In this document: positions 52,587 through 60,564 of the stretch, piece after piece
How positions within the stretch are numbered: position 1 is the first letter of the stretch
How the letters are laid out: each line of letters begins with the position of its first letter
Assembly (NCBI GenBank): GCA_038521625.1
Contig: JBCBKP010000006.1
Span: 45,233-109,232 of the forward strand
Source of the DNA: JBCBKP01 sp038521625
Lineage (GTDB): Bacteria; Planctomycetota; Phycisphaerae; Phycisphaerales; UBA1924
Direction of reading: 5' to 3'
DNA length: 64,000 nt
Position numbers and translations under genes: made by a program
Notes under the pieces: generated by a model
Databases searched by the model: none
Seen by the model: only the letters and a program-made list of their open reading frames with translations
What the model was told of the DNA's origin: nothing

Positions 52587-54275
52587 ATGCGCTCGAAGCC
52601 CGCCATCGCCGGCGCACTCGCCGGTTCCGTCATCGCGTGCTCGCCCGCGTTCGCCCAAGAATCCGCACCGCGGGCCGACTTCGCCGGCTGGTGGCAGGAC
52701 GCGGTCTTCTACGAGGTCTTCGTCCGCTCCTTCGCCGACAGCACCGAGGGCCCGCTCGCCGGCGACGGCGTCGGCGACCTCCGCGGCCTCATCGAGAACC
52801 TCGACTACCTCAACGACGGCGACCCCGACACGACCGACGACCTCGGCGTCACCGCGCTCTGGCTCATGCCCATCATGCAGAGCCCCAGCTACCACGGCTA
52901 CGACATCGTCGACTACCTCAAAGTCGACGACGAGTACGGCACCAACGAGGACTTCATGGAGCTCACCCGCGAGGCCGAAAAGCGCGGCATCCGCGTGACC
53001 GTCGACCTCGTCCTCAACCACACCTCGTGGGAGCACCCCTGGTTCCAGGACTCGGCCAACAGGCACAACGGCAAGGACGACTGGTACATCTGGAGCCCGA
53101 CCGACGACGACGAGCTCACCACCTGGGGACACCCCACCTTCCACGACCACATGCTCGAGACCCGCGGCGAGTACTTCTACGGCTTCTTCTGGCACGGCAT
53201 GCCCGAGCTCGACTTCACCAACCCCGAGGTCACCGAGGCCACCTTCGACCTCTCGCGCTACTGGCTCGAGACGCTCGGCGCCGCCGGATTCCGACTCGAC
53301 GCCATCAAGCACCTCATCGAGGCCAACGGCGTCTACGAGAACGCGCCCGAGACGCACGCCTGGTTCCGCGGCTACCAGAACTTCCTGACCAGCGTCCGCG
53401 ACGACGCCTACACCGTCGGCGAGGTCTGGTCGCCCACCGAGGAGACGCTCAAGTACGTCCCCGACGGCGTCAACCAGGTCTTCGAGTTCGACATGGCCTA
53501 CGCCATGGTCGGCGCCGTCAACGCCGCCGACGCCAAGAACCTCCGCGAGGTGCAGCAGCGCGTCTGGACCGAGTACCCCGACGGCTCCTTCGCGACCTTC
53601 CTGACCAACCACGACCAGAACCGCGTCATGAGCGAGCTCGTCGGCAGCCCGCGCCGCGCAGATCTGCGCAAGCGGTCAGAGGCCGGCATCGCCGCCTCGC
53701 TGCTGCTGCTCTCCCCCGGCACGCCCTATCTCTACTACGGCGAAGAGATCGGCATGACCGGCACCAAGCCCGACCCCGACATCCGCACGCCCATGCAGTG
53801 GGAACCCAACCGCCGGACCGCCGGCTTCACCTCCGGCGAGCCCTGGCGCGCGCCGAACGCCAACGTCCGCGCCGGCGTCTCGGTCGAAGCCCAGGAAGAC
53901 CGGCGCGACAGCCTGCTCGACCACTACAAGACCCTCATCCACCTCCGCCGCGCCGAGCCCGCGCTCGCCCGGGGTGTCGGCCGCGTCGTCCCGACCGGCT
54001 CGGACAGCGTCTCCGCGTTCATCCGCCAGGAGGGCGAGGAGGCGTTCCTGATCATCGCCAACCTCTCCGCACGCACGCAGCCCGGCGTCTGGGTCAGCCC
54101 GGGCCGCTTCCCCGGGCTCGGCCCCGAGGTCATCCGCCCGCGCGAGCTGCTCGAGGGCGAGGACGTCGAGCCGACGATGGTCGACGAGAACGGCGAGATC
54201 GGCGCGAACGGCATGTGGACGCCCATCCAACGGCTCGCCCCCCACACGGCCTACGCCATCAAGATCTCCGGCTGA
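52587..54275 (+). CDS. Secreted alpha-amylase family (GH13) glycoside hydrolase
   Basis: A 562-residue exported GH13 enzyme acting on alpha-glucans or malto-oligosaccharides. Signal peptide about 1-24 (IAGALAGSVIACSPAFAQ). Catalytic residues: nucleophile Asp238 in GFRLDAIKH, acid/base Glu279 in VGEVW, and Asp343 in LTNHDQ. Region I DLVLNHTS is clear. A loop with YYGEEIGMTGTKPDP and MQWEP follows. The C-terminal beta domain is about 430-560. The strong GGGAGG lies seven bases before ATG 52587. It follows pepA by 68 bases. Trehalose-synthase or oligo-1,6-glucosidase-like specificity is possible, but the exact substrate cannot be told. Confidence 0.92.
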   Translation: MRSKPAIAGALAGSVIACSPAFAQESAPRADFAGWWQDAVFYEVFVRSFADSTEGPLAGDGVGDLRGLIENLDYLNDGDPDTTDDLGVTALWLMPIMQSPSYHGYDIVDYLKVDDEYGTNEDFMELTREAEKRGIRVTVDLVLNHTSWEHPWFQDSANRHNGKDDWYIWSPTDDDELTTWGHPTFHDHMLETRGEYFYGFFWHGMPELDFTNPEVTEATFDLSRYWLETLGAAGFRLDAIKHLIEANGVYENAPETHAWFRGYQNFLTSVRDDAYTVGEVWSPTEETLKYVPDGVNQVFEFDMAYAMVGAVNAADAKNLREVQQRVWTEYPDGSFATFLTNHDQNRVMSELVGSPRRADLRKRSEAGIAASLLLLSPGTPYLYYGEEIGMTGTKPDPDIRTPMQWEPNRRTAGFTSGEPWRAPNANVRAGVSVEAQEDRRDSLLDHYKTLIHLRRAEPALARGVGRVVPTGSDSVSAFIRQEGEEAFLIIANLSARTQPGVWVSPGRFPGLGPEVIRPRELLEGEDVEPTMVDENGEIGANGMWTPIQRLAPHTAYAIKISG

Positions 54276-54403
54276 TCCGACATCCGAGATCGATTCGGCG
54301 TGCCACCAAGCAGGCCACGACCCGATCAACGAGCCCCGAGCGCGAGCGAGGGGTTTCTGGCTCAGGCGTGTCCGGGCCGTCCGACGACCGCATCCGCTCC
54401 GGG

Positions 54404-55510
54404 TCAATCCGAGCCGCAGCACGACGGCTCTGGCGACCGCGCCGCGCGCCGCCACACCGCCGCCGCGAGATGCCCCGCGATCAGCGCCAGCATCGCGCCC
54501 GCGCCGATCATCGACCACACGCCCGCGTGCTCGTGGCCTCCCGCCGCGCTCGCGTCCTCGACGATCCGCAGCGTCGGCGCGAGCGCGTCGACGACGATGC
54601 CAGCCCCCAGCGCCACCACCGCGATCGATCCGAGATAGATCACCGTCGAGCGCGAGCCCAGCTCCTTCCACAGCCACGTCACCGTCGCGATGTTCGTCGC
54701 CGGGCCCGCCAGCAGCAGCACCAGCGCCGCCCCCGGGCTCAGGCCGCCGATCACCAGCGCGTGCGCCAGCGGCGTGCTCGACGTCGCGCAGATGTACAGC
54801 GGCACGCTCGCCGCCAGCATCACCAGCATCGGGACCGGCCCGCCGCCGACGTTCGCCGAGATCCAACCATCGGGGATCAGCGCCGAAGCGCCCGCCGCCA
54901 GCACCAGCCCGAGCGCCAGCCACGGCGCGATGCTCGACATCAGCGTCCCGAAGCCGTGACGGACCACACGTCCCACCGAGAACCGAGGACGCGGCGCCCC
55001 CGCGTCGTCTTCGCCCCCGGTCTCGGCCGAGCACCCGCACGAATCGCCGCAGGACGGATCCGCGTCCGCAACGCCGAGCGAAATCGTCTTCGACGGGCGC
55101 TCGCCGAACCGATCGACCAGCACGCCGGTGATCAGCGCCGTCACGATCGCCGCCACCGGTCGCAGGACCGCGAACGCCGGCCCGAACAGCGCCCACGTCA
55201 CCGGGATCGATTCCTCGCCGGTCTGCGGCGTCGAGACCGTGAACGCCGCCGTCGCGCCCCGGCTCGCGCCCGACCGGCGCAGCTGCGCCGCCGCCGGGAT
55301 CACCGCGCACGAGCAGAGCGGCAGCGGCAGCCCGAGCAGGCTCGCCTTGACGATCGGCCTGAGCCCGCGCCCGCCGAGCTGTCTTTCGAACCACGACCGC
55401 GGCACCGCCGCCTCGACCAGCCCGCCCAGCAGCAGCCCCAGAACGATCCAGACGCCCGTCTCCAGGCTGATCGACCAGAACGCCGCGCCAAACTCGGTCA
55501 CGATTCCCAC
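54404..55510 (-). CDS. SO_0444-type metal permease (DUF318/ArsP-like)
   Basis: A 368-residue membrane permease of the PF03773 family, called SO_0444-type Cu/Zn efflux transporter in some annotations. About eight to ten spans; the family motif LPLPLCSCAVIP (about 60-71) is intact, as are STPQTGEESIPVTW and ATSSTPLAHALV. A Cys-rich cytoplasmic loop (DPSCGDSCGCS, about 150-160) and the end SCCGSD would bind soft metals. Probably exports metal or metalloid ions. It stands alone on the minus strand, and repeats lie upstream. Substrate uncertain. Confidence 0.85.
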   Translation of the reverse strand: MGIVTEFGAAFWSISLETGVWIVLGLLLGGLVEAAVPRSWFERQLGGRGLRPIVKASLLGLPLPLCSCAVIPAAAQLRRSGASRGATAAFTVSTPQTGEESIPVTWALFGPAFAVLRPVAAIVTALITGVLVDRFGERPSKTISLGVADADPSCGDSCGCSAETGGEDDAGAPRPRFSVGRVVRHGFGTLMSSIAPWLALGLVLAAGASALIPDGWISANVGGGPVPMLVMLAASVPLYICATSSTPLAHALVIGGLSPGAALVLLLAGPATNIATVTWLWKELGSRSTVIYLGSIAVVALGAGIVVDALAPTLRIVEDASAAGGHEHAGVWSMIGAGAMLALIAGHLAAAVWRRAARSPEPSCCGSD

Positions 55511-55553
55511 GATCCAACATTAGCGGGTCGCGGCTCGTTGCCGGAACCGGGTC

Positions 55554-55650
55554 TCCTTCTCCCTCTGGGAGAGGGCCGGGGTGAGGGCCTCCCGTTCCTT
55601 CGGCATCTCTGTCCCCGATGCCCGATGCCTGCTGCCCAGTGCCCGACTCA
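55554..55650 (+). repeat. Second copy of the CTCTGGGAGAGGGCC element with GATGCCC array
   Basis: CTCTGGGAGAGGGCCGGGGT and nine further bases (from about 55563) are identical to those near 50890. A GATGCCCGATGCC and TGCCCAGTGCCC array follows about 25 bases later, the same order as at the first locus. It lies between the metal permease start and the DUF2237 gene end. Confidence 0.75.
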
Positions 55651-56031
55651 GACCCCGTACCCCCGCAGCGTCTCGAGCGGCACGATCTGCAGCGCCCTCT
55701 CGTGCGTCGCCTCCAGCACCACCGGCGGCGCCACGCCGGCCTGCTCCGCCTCCGCCCAGCGCGAAGCGCACAGGCACCAGCGGTCGCCGGCACTCAGCCC
55801 CGGGAACCCGTACTCCGGACGCGGCGTGGAGAGGTCGTTGCCCTCGGACCTCGTGAACTCGAGGAACTCCGCGGTCAGCACCGCGCACACTACGTGCACC
55901 CCGAGGTCGTCGGGTCCGGTGTTGCAGCACCCGTCTCGGAAGAACCCGGTCATCGGGTCGGTGCCGCATGTCGCCAGCGCACCGCCGAGCACGTTCCGCG
56001 ACGCCTTCCCGTTCGTGCTGCCCGCGATCAT
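55648..56031 (-). CDS. DUF2237 family protein
   Basis: A 127-residue protein matching DUF2237 over its length: NVLGGALATCGTDPMTGFFR, DGCCNTGPDDLGVHVVCAVL, GNDLSTPRPEYGFPGL, GDRWCLCASRW and APPVVLEATHERALQ. Six Cys residues are placed in conserved positions. The biochemical role is unknown; related proteins occur from bacteria to plants. Its ATG overlaps the hpt stop by four bases (ATGA), so it is translated with the phosphoribosyltransferase. The frame stays open upstream through hpt only as shadow. Confidence 0.88.
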   Translation of the reverse strand: MIAGSTNGKASRNVLGGALATCGTDPMTGFFRDGCCNTGPDDLGVHVVCAVLTAEFLEFTRSEGNDLSTPRPEYGFPGLSAGDRWCLCASRWAEAEQAGVAPPVVLEATHERALQIVPLETLRGYGV

Positions 56032-56576
56032 CGTGTGCTCTCCCCGTTGTAGACCGCGATGTGGTCCAGGTTCCGGTACCGCCCGTCGTAGTCGAGCCCG
56101 TACCCGATCACGAACTCGTCGTCGATCTCGAACCCGACGTGCAGCGCGTCCAGGTCGAGCGCGAACTCGGCCCGCTGGGCGCCGCGTTTGTGGAGCAGGA
56201 CCGCCGCCTCCACCCCCGCCGGGGCCATGTCCCGGATCCGGCGCGCCACCGCGTGCAGCGTCTGCCCCGAGTCGAGGATGTCGTCGATGATCAGCACCCT
56301 GTGGTCCGTGATCACCGCCGGGTCGAGCTGGTCGTCCCGGACCTTGATCTCGCCCCGCGTCGTCCCCCGGTAGCTCGAGGCCCGCAGGAACCGCATGTCG
56401 ACCCGGACCTCCGGCATCCGCCGCAGCAGGTCGGCCGTGAAGAACACCGCCCCGCTCAGCAGGCTCACCGTGGTGATCGGCCCGCCCCCGAACCGGGCCG
56501 ACAGCTCGTCCCCCATCGCGTCCACGCGGGCGTGCAGGGCGTCCGGTCCGATCAGGGGTGTGTGCGGGCTCGCCAT
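56028..56576 (-). CDS. hpt: Hypoxanthine phosphoribosyltransferase
   Basis: A 182-residue type I phosphoribosyltransferase that salvages hypoxanthine and guanine to IMP and GMP with PRPP. The PRPP-binding loop VLIIDDILDSGQTL is at about 93-106. The purine-specific LLSGAVFFTADLLRR, SSYRGTTRGEIK and the C-terminal FEIDDEFVIGYGLDYDGRYR match Hpt. Length is standard. It is the first gene of a two-gene unit with the DUF2237 protein and divergent from nuoD. Confidence 0.95.
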   Translation of the reverse strand: MASPHTPLIGPDALHARVDAMGDELSARFGGGPITTVSLLSGAVFFTADLLRRMPEVRVDMRFLRASSYRGTTRGEIKVRDDQLDPAVITDHRVLIIDDILDSGQTLHAVARRIRDMAPAGVEAAVLLHKRGAQRAEFALDLDALHVGFEIDDEFVIGYGLDYDGRYRNLDHIAVYNGESTR

Positions 56577-56682
56577 GAAGGCCCATCATGGGCCCGCCGA
56601 CGCGCCCGGTCGACCGTGTGCCTCTAGCATGCGGCCAGCGGCGAACAGACGCCGGGTTCGAGACGCGGGAGGGCCGACCACA

Positions 56683-57972
56683 ATGCCGTACACGCTCCAT
56701 CCGGACGAGGGACTGTCGGTCGACGCCGACAAGATCGACTACGTCAAGGACCACGTCGACACCGGCGACCGCTGGGTCCTCAACTTCGGCCCCCAGCACC
56801 CCGCCACCCACACCACGCTCCGCCTGGTCCTCGAGCTCGACGGCGAGCGCATCGCCCGCTGCACGCCGCACATCGGCTACCTGCACTCGGGCTTCGAGAA
56901 GCTCGGCGAGCACCTCGACTACAACCAGTACGTGACCATCGTGTCGCGCATGAACTACCTCTCGCCGATCGCCAACGACATCGCCTGGCACCACGCGGTC
57001 GAGACCCTCTTCGGCATCGAGATCACGCCGCGATGCAAGGTGCTCCGCACCATCATGGCCGAGATGGCCCGCATCCAGGACCACCTGCTCTGTCTCGGCG
57101 CCGCGGCGCTCGACCTCGGCGCCTTCACCGGATTCCTCTACGGCTTCAACCCGCGCGAGAAGATCTACGACATCTGCGACTTCATCGCCGGCCAGCGCTA
57201 CCACCCCGACTGGACCCGCGTCGGCGGCGCCATGCAGGACCTGCCCGACGAGGAGACCTTCAAGCAGCTCGTCAAGAACTTCATCCAGGACGACCTGTCC
57301 GTCGCGCTCAGCGATATCGACGGCCTGCTCAGCCGCAACCGCATCTTCATCGACCGCACCCAGGGCGTCGGCGTCCTCAGCCACGAGGAAGCCATCGCCT
57401 GGTCCGCTACCGGCCCGGTCGCCCGCGCCTCCGGCGTCCGGCGCGACCTCCGCAAGGACGAGCCCTACCTCTGCTACGCCGACAACTGGGACGGCCAGGG
57501 CGCCGAGGCCGTCAAGTTCAGCGTCCCCCTCGGCTCCGAGGGCGACGTCTACGAGCGATTCCAGGTCCGCCTCGAGGAGACCAAGCAGGCCATCGGGATC
57601 GTCGAGCAGCTCATCGACAACATCCCCGGCGGCCCCATCGACACCTTCTCCGACTCCAAGATGGTCAAGCCCGACAAGACCGAGGTCTACGGCTCCATCG
57701 AGGGCCTCATCCAGCACTTCGAGCTGATCATGTCCAACCGCGGCTGGGAGCCCCCGGTCGCCGAGGCCTACGGCGCCAACGAGACCGCCAACGGCGAGCT
57801 GGGATACTACGTCGTCTCCGACGGCGGCCCCCGCGCCTGGCGCGTCAAGACCCGCCCGCCGAGCTTCATCAACTACCAGCTCATGGCCCCGCTCATCGAG
57901 GGCCACATGCTCGCCGACATCGTCGCCGTCCTCGGCTCGCTCAACATCGTCGCCGCCGAACTCGATCGCTAG
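56683..57972 (+). CDS. nuoD: NADH-quinone oxidoreductase subunit D
   Basis: A 429-residue 49-kDa-type subunit of respiratory complex I, on the peripheral arm next to the quinone site. NFGPQHPATHTTLRLVLELD (about 34-53), the quinone-site HIGYLHSGFEKL, EMARIQDHLLCLG, GGAMQDLPD, NRIFIDRTQGVGVLS, and the C-terminal SFINYQLMAPLIEGHMLAD are present. GGGAGGG lies ten bases before ATG 56683; the frame continues upstream without support. The other nuo genes are not in the window, so nuoD here stands apart from the usual nuoA-N operon. Confidence 0.95.
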   Translation: MPYTLHPDEGLSVDADKIDYVKDHVDTGDRWVLNFGPQHPATHTTLRLVLELDGERIARCTPHIGYLHSGFEKLGEHLDYNQYVTIVSRMNYLSPIANDIAWHHAVETLFGIEITPRCKVLRTIMAEMARIQDHLLCLGAAALDLGAFTGFLYGFNPREKIYDICDFIAGQRYHPDWTRVGGAMQDLPDEETFKQLVKNFIQDDLSVALSDIDGLLSRNRIFIDRTQGVGVLSHEEAIAWSATGPVARASGVRRDLRKDEPYLCYADNWDGQGAEAVKFSVPLGSEGDVYERFQVRLEETKQAIGIVEQLIDNIPGGPIDTFSDSKMVKPDKTEVYGSIEGLIQHFELIMSNRGWEPPVAEAYGANETANGELGYYVVSDGGPRAWRVKTRPPSFINYQLMAPLIEGHMLADIVAVLGSLNIVAAELDR

Positions 57973-57975
57973 GTC

Positions 57976-58701
57976 ATGCCGGCGTGGCACGAGGTCGCTG
58001 ACGCCTGGGTCCGGCACCTCGGGGAACACGGCGATTATGGGCGGCGCGCGGTCCTGGATCCGGCGCTGCAGAGGCACGTCGAGGGCCACGGGTTCCGGCG
58101 GGCGCTCGACGTCGGGTGCGGCGAGGGGCGGGCGTGCCGGATGATGCGCGGCTGGGGCATAGAGCCGGTCGGCGTCGACCCGACGACGGCTCTGATCGAC
58201 CGGGCGAGATCGCTCGATGACGGCGGCGATTACCGCATCGGGCGTGCGGAGGCACTGGAATTCGACGACCACGAGTTCGACCTCGTGCTGAGTTGTCTCT
58301 CGCTCATCGATATCGACGGGCTGGAAGACGCGATCGGTGAGATGACGCGTGTGCTTGCGCCGGGCGGCTCGCTGGTTGTGATGAACCTGAACAGCTTCAT
58401 GACCTCCGTGGGCAGGGGACTCGGGTGGCGGCGTGATCTGTTCGGTCACCGGAAGCACTTCGCGGTCGACCGGTACCTCGATCAACGCCGCGTGCCCGGG
58501 GTGTTCAGCGGTGCCACGGTCGACAACACGCACCGTCCGCTCAGCACATACATGACGTTGTTCTTGAATCAAGGGCTCCGGCTCCGGGCGTTCGAAGAGC
58601 CAGAGCCAGACGCGAACGTCGATCCGGCGTCGCGGGCCAAGTCCTACCGACGCATGCCGTGGTTCCACGTCATGCGTTGGGAGAGACCGCGCTCGGCGTG
58701 A
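57976..58701 (+). CDS. Class I SAM-dependent methyltransferase
   Basis: A 241-residue Rossmann-fold methyltransferase of the Methyltransf_11 kind. SAM-binding motif I is LDVGCGEGRACRMM (about 43-56), with GVDPTTALIDRAR as motif II, and EFDLVLSCLSLIDID plus RVLAPGGSLVVMN as later motifs. The substrate is unknown; a tail with NLNSFMTSVG and HRKHFAVDRYLDQR has no specific match. It begins three bases after nuoD's stop and is probably co-transcribed, perhaps as a small-molecule methylase. Its codons are a little less GC-biased than those of nuoD. Confidence 0.87.
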   Translation: MPAWHEVADAWVRHLGEHGDYGRRAVLDPALQRHVEGHGFRRALDVGCGEGRACRMMRGWGIEPVGVDPTTALIDRARSLDDGGDYRIGRAEALEFDDHEFDLVLSCLSLIDIDGLEDAIGEMTRVLAPGGSLVVMNLNSFMTSVGRGLGWRRDLFGHRKHFAVDRYLDQRRVPGVFSGATVDNTHRPLSTYMTLFLNQGLRLRAFEEPEPDANVDPASRAKSYRRMPWFHVMRWERPRSA

Positions 58702-58785
58702 CCCGCCGCGAGCCGGACGCCGTGCGCTCCCGCTCCCGCTCGGCTTCTTCCGCACGGCACGCCCGCCGAGCTCGACCGCTGATCT

Positions 58786-60027
58786 TCAGTCGGAGCCGCG
58801 GAGATCGCGCCCGCGAACGCCGTCGATCGTGTGCGCCACCGTCGCGCCCCCATGGGCGACATACTCGATACCCGGCCAGGCCCGGTGATCGTTGATGTAC
58901 TGTGTACCGTCCACATCGGCGTGTCGCAGCGAGCGTGCATGCCCGTCAACGAACGAGGCGGCAGAGTCGGCAGCGAGCACGACCTCGGCGCTGAGCCGAT
59001 AGCTCACATCGAAGACCCCCTTCGCCGATGGGTACGCGACCTCGTGCAACCGAACGGCGCCCCACTGCTCCGGTCCGGTGCGGGTCTCGCGCCGCCAGAA
59101 CTCAGGCCGAGACATCAGAGTGCAGGCGTATCGGAAGTCCGCCAGATAGCTCTCGGGATACGGACTGGTCGAGGAGCGGAAGAGCTCGCTCGAAGCCGCC
59201 GCCCCGTCGTAGTAGGGACCCGAGAGCGGCAGGTGCCACCACACCCGCGCGTTGAAGAACTCATCCTCGATCCGGCGACCACCACCCTCGAAGACGGCGG
59301 TCTCCGGCCGGGCCGGATCGGCGAGCATCGGTGCAACCCCTCGGTAATCGTTCGAGTACACCGCCACAACCCCCGCGTGCTGTCGCAATCGCGTCAGATC
59401 AACGGACATGCGCGCTGAGTCCCTCCCGCCACGGAGCGCGGGCAGGGCGATCGCGATCACTGTGGCGAGCACCGCGATGACAACGAGCGATTCGAGAAGC
59501 GTGAATCCGCGGTACCTAGCGGGGCTCCGACCACTGCCAGAGTCCGCTCCAGGCCTGCCAGCAGGCCCCGTTCCGGCACGGGCCGCCGTCCGGTCCGGCG
59601 TACCGAGCCCGCGCCAGCAGAATCTCAATGACAGCCCACCGATGGCGATGAACGCGAGATTACGCGCGATCGTTGACTGCCAGCTCTGCTCGTTCGATTC
59701 ATGCGAAGCGAGCTTGGCGAAGCAGCCGCAGTCCGGAGCGCTCGTGAAGATAACATGGGCCGTATAGGTCAGCGTGAAGACAGACATCATCACGAGTGCG
59801 CCGACCCCGGCAGGCCTGCGTGCGAGCCCGAGCAGCCACGATCCTGCGAGAACCAACTCGATCAGTGGTATGGCGATGCTCAGGCTCGGCAACACCGCTA
59901 CGGGGACCAGCGTCCAGGTGCGTAACGCATCAAGAAACGCCGGCGCATCAATCAGCTTCGCCAGTCCAACGACAAGGAGACCGATCATGAGAACATTGAC
60001 GATCCACTTCGCGACAACGCCGCCCAT
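58786..60027 (-). CDS. MauE/DoxX-like redox membrane domain fused to prepilin-type (T2SS/T4P) domain
   Basis: A 413-residue protein. Residues 1-140 form about four membrane spans with a CGC (100-102) between them, resembling the MauE/DoxX redox-associated membrane family that helps disulphide formation. An Ala/Gly/Pro linker leads to the prepilin motif G174-F175 TLLES with Glu5 (E179) and the hydrophobic helix LVVIAVLATVIAIALPAL, followed by a pseudopilin globular domain (about 205-413) with W- and Y-rich strands and ADSAASFVDGHARSL, as in planctomycete type II secretion-like proteins. No start codon lies near the pilin part, so this is one polypeptide; prepilin peptidase cleavage after G174 would split it. 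The upstream neighbour is a Cys-rich secreted protein 35 bases away. Confidence 0.8.
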   Translation of the reverse strand: MGGVVAKWIVNVLMIGLLVVGLAKLIDAPAFLDALRTWTLVPVAVLPSLSIAIPLIELVLAGSWLLGLARRPAGVGALVMMSVFTLTYTAHVIFTSAPDCGCFAKLASHESNEQSWQSTIARNLAFIAIGGLSLRFCWRGLGTPDRTAARAGTGPAGRPGADSGSGRSPARYRGFTLLESLVVIAVLATVIAIALPALRGGRDSARMSVDLTRLRQHAGVVAVYSNDYRGVAPMLADPARPETAVFEGGGRRIEDEFFNARVWWHLPLSGPYYDGAAASSELFRSSTSPYPESYLADFRYACTLMSRPEFWRRETRTGPEQWGAVRLHEVAYPSAKGVFDVSYRLSAEVVLAADSAASFVDGHARSLRHADVDGTQYINDHRAWPGIEYVAHGGATVAHTIDGVRGRDLRGSD

Positions 60028-60062
60028 GATCGGCCTCCCGGAACAGTCTCGCTGCCCAGCAC

Positions 60063-60524
60063 TCAGGCCGAGTCACCCGGGCAGTCACCTTCTCCCAGGC
60101 CGGGCGTCGGGCTAGGCCCGCCATCGCCGTCGCACCCCGCGCCGCCGCCGCCGCCGCCGGCGCCGGCACTGTTGCAAGCGTCGCCCGCGGGCGCGCGACA
60201 ATTGTCCGTCGACAACGTTGTGATCATGCCCAGCGGCGTGCATCCGCTCGTCCCCGGGATTCTCGTCTTGAACTGGTACTGGCATGTCGCGGTCACCGGT
60301 GTGTCCGTCTTCTTGCCGGAAGAGCTATTCGAAGTGCGAGGGCACTGGCCGTCAACAAAGAAATCCGTCTGGCAGCCGTTGACGGAATCCGCAACGCCGA
60401 TGACGTCGCATGCGTCTTGGTCTGGCCCGCGGACAAGGCAGCCGTTCCCGGTCACGCCGGAAGCGACAAGGCCAAGGACGGCGCACACACTCATGAACAA
60501 ACTCAGCTGCAGCGTTGATCTCAT
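60063..60524 (-). CDS. Small secreted cysteine-rich protein
   Basis: A 153-residue protein with signal peptide about 1-24 (QLSLFMSVCAVLGLVASG). The mature part has ten Cys, at 29, 39, 51, 61, 81, 95, 109, 117, 131 and 148, an even number suited to five disulphides. A Gly-rich linker (AGAGGGGGGAG) precedes a short acidic Pro/Gly tail. No family is recognised. It sits 35 bases upstream of the MauE-prepilin fusion and 40 bases downstream of the next gene, all on the minus strand, so it is likely a substrate or partner of the redox membrane protein. That link is inference. Confidence 0.7.
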   Translation of the reverse strand: MRSTLQLSLFMSVCAVLGLVASGVTGNGCLVRGPDQDACDVIGVADSVNGCQTDFFVDGQCPRTSNSSSGKKTDTPVTATCQYQFKTRIPGTSGCTPLGMITTLSTDNCRAPAGDACNSAGAGGGGGGAGCDGDGGPSPTPGLGEGDCPGDSA

Positions 60525-60564
60525 CTTCGTCTCCTGAACCTATTGTGAAGGCGATACTTCCGGA

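Noticed and set aside
55648..58755. A 1035-codon minus-strand frame joining DUF2237 to a long upstream part
   Set aside because: The upstream part is the shadow of hpt and nuoD in another frame; the DUF2237 start at the ATGA overlap with hpt is well supported.
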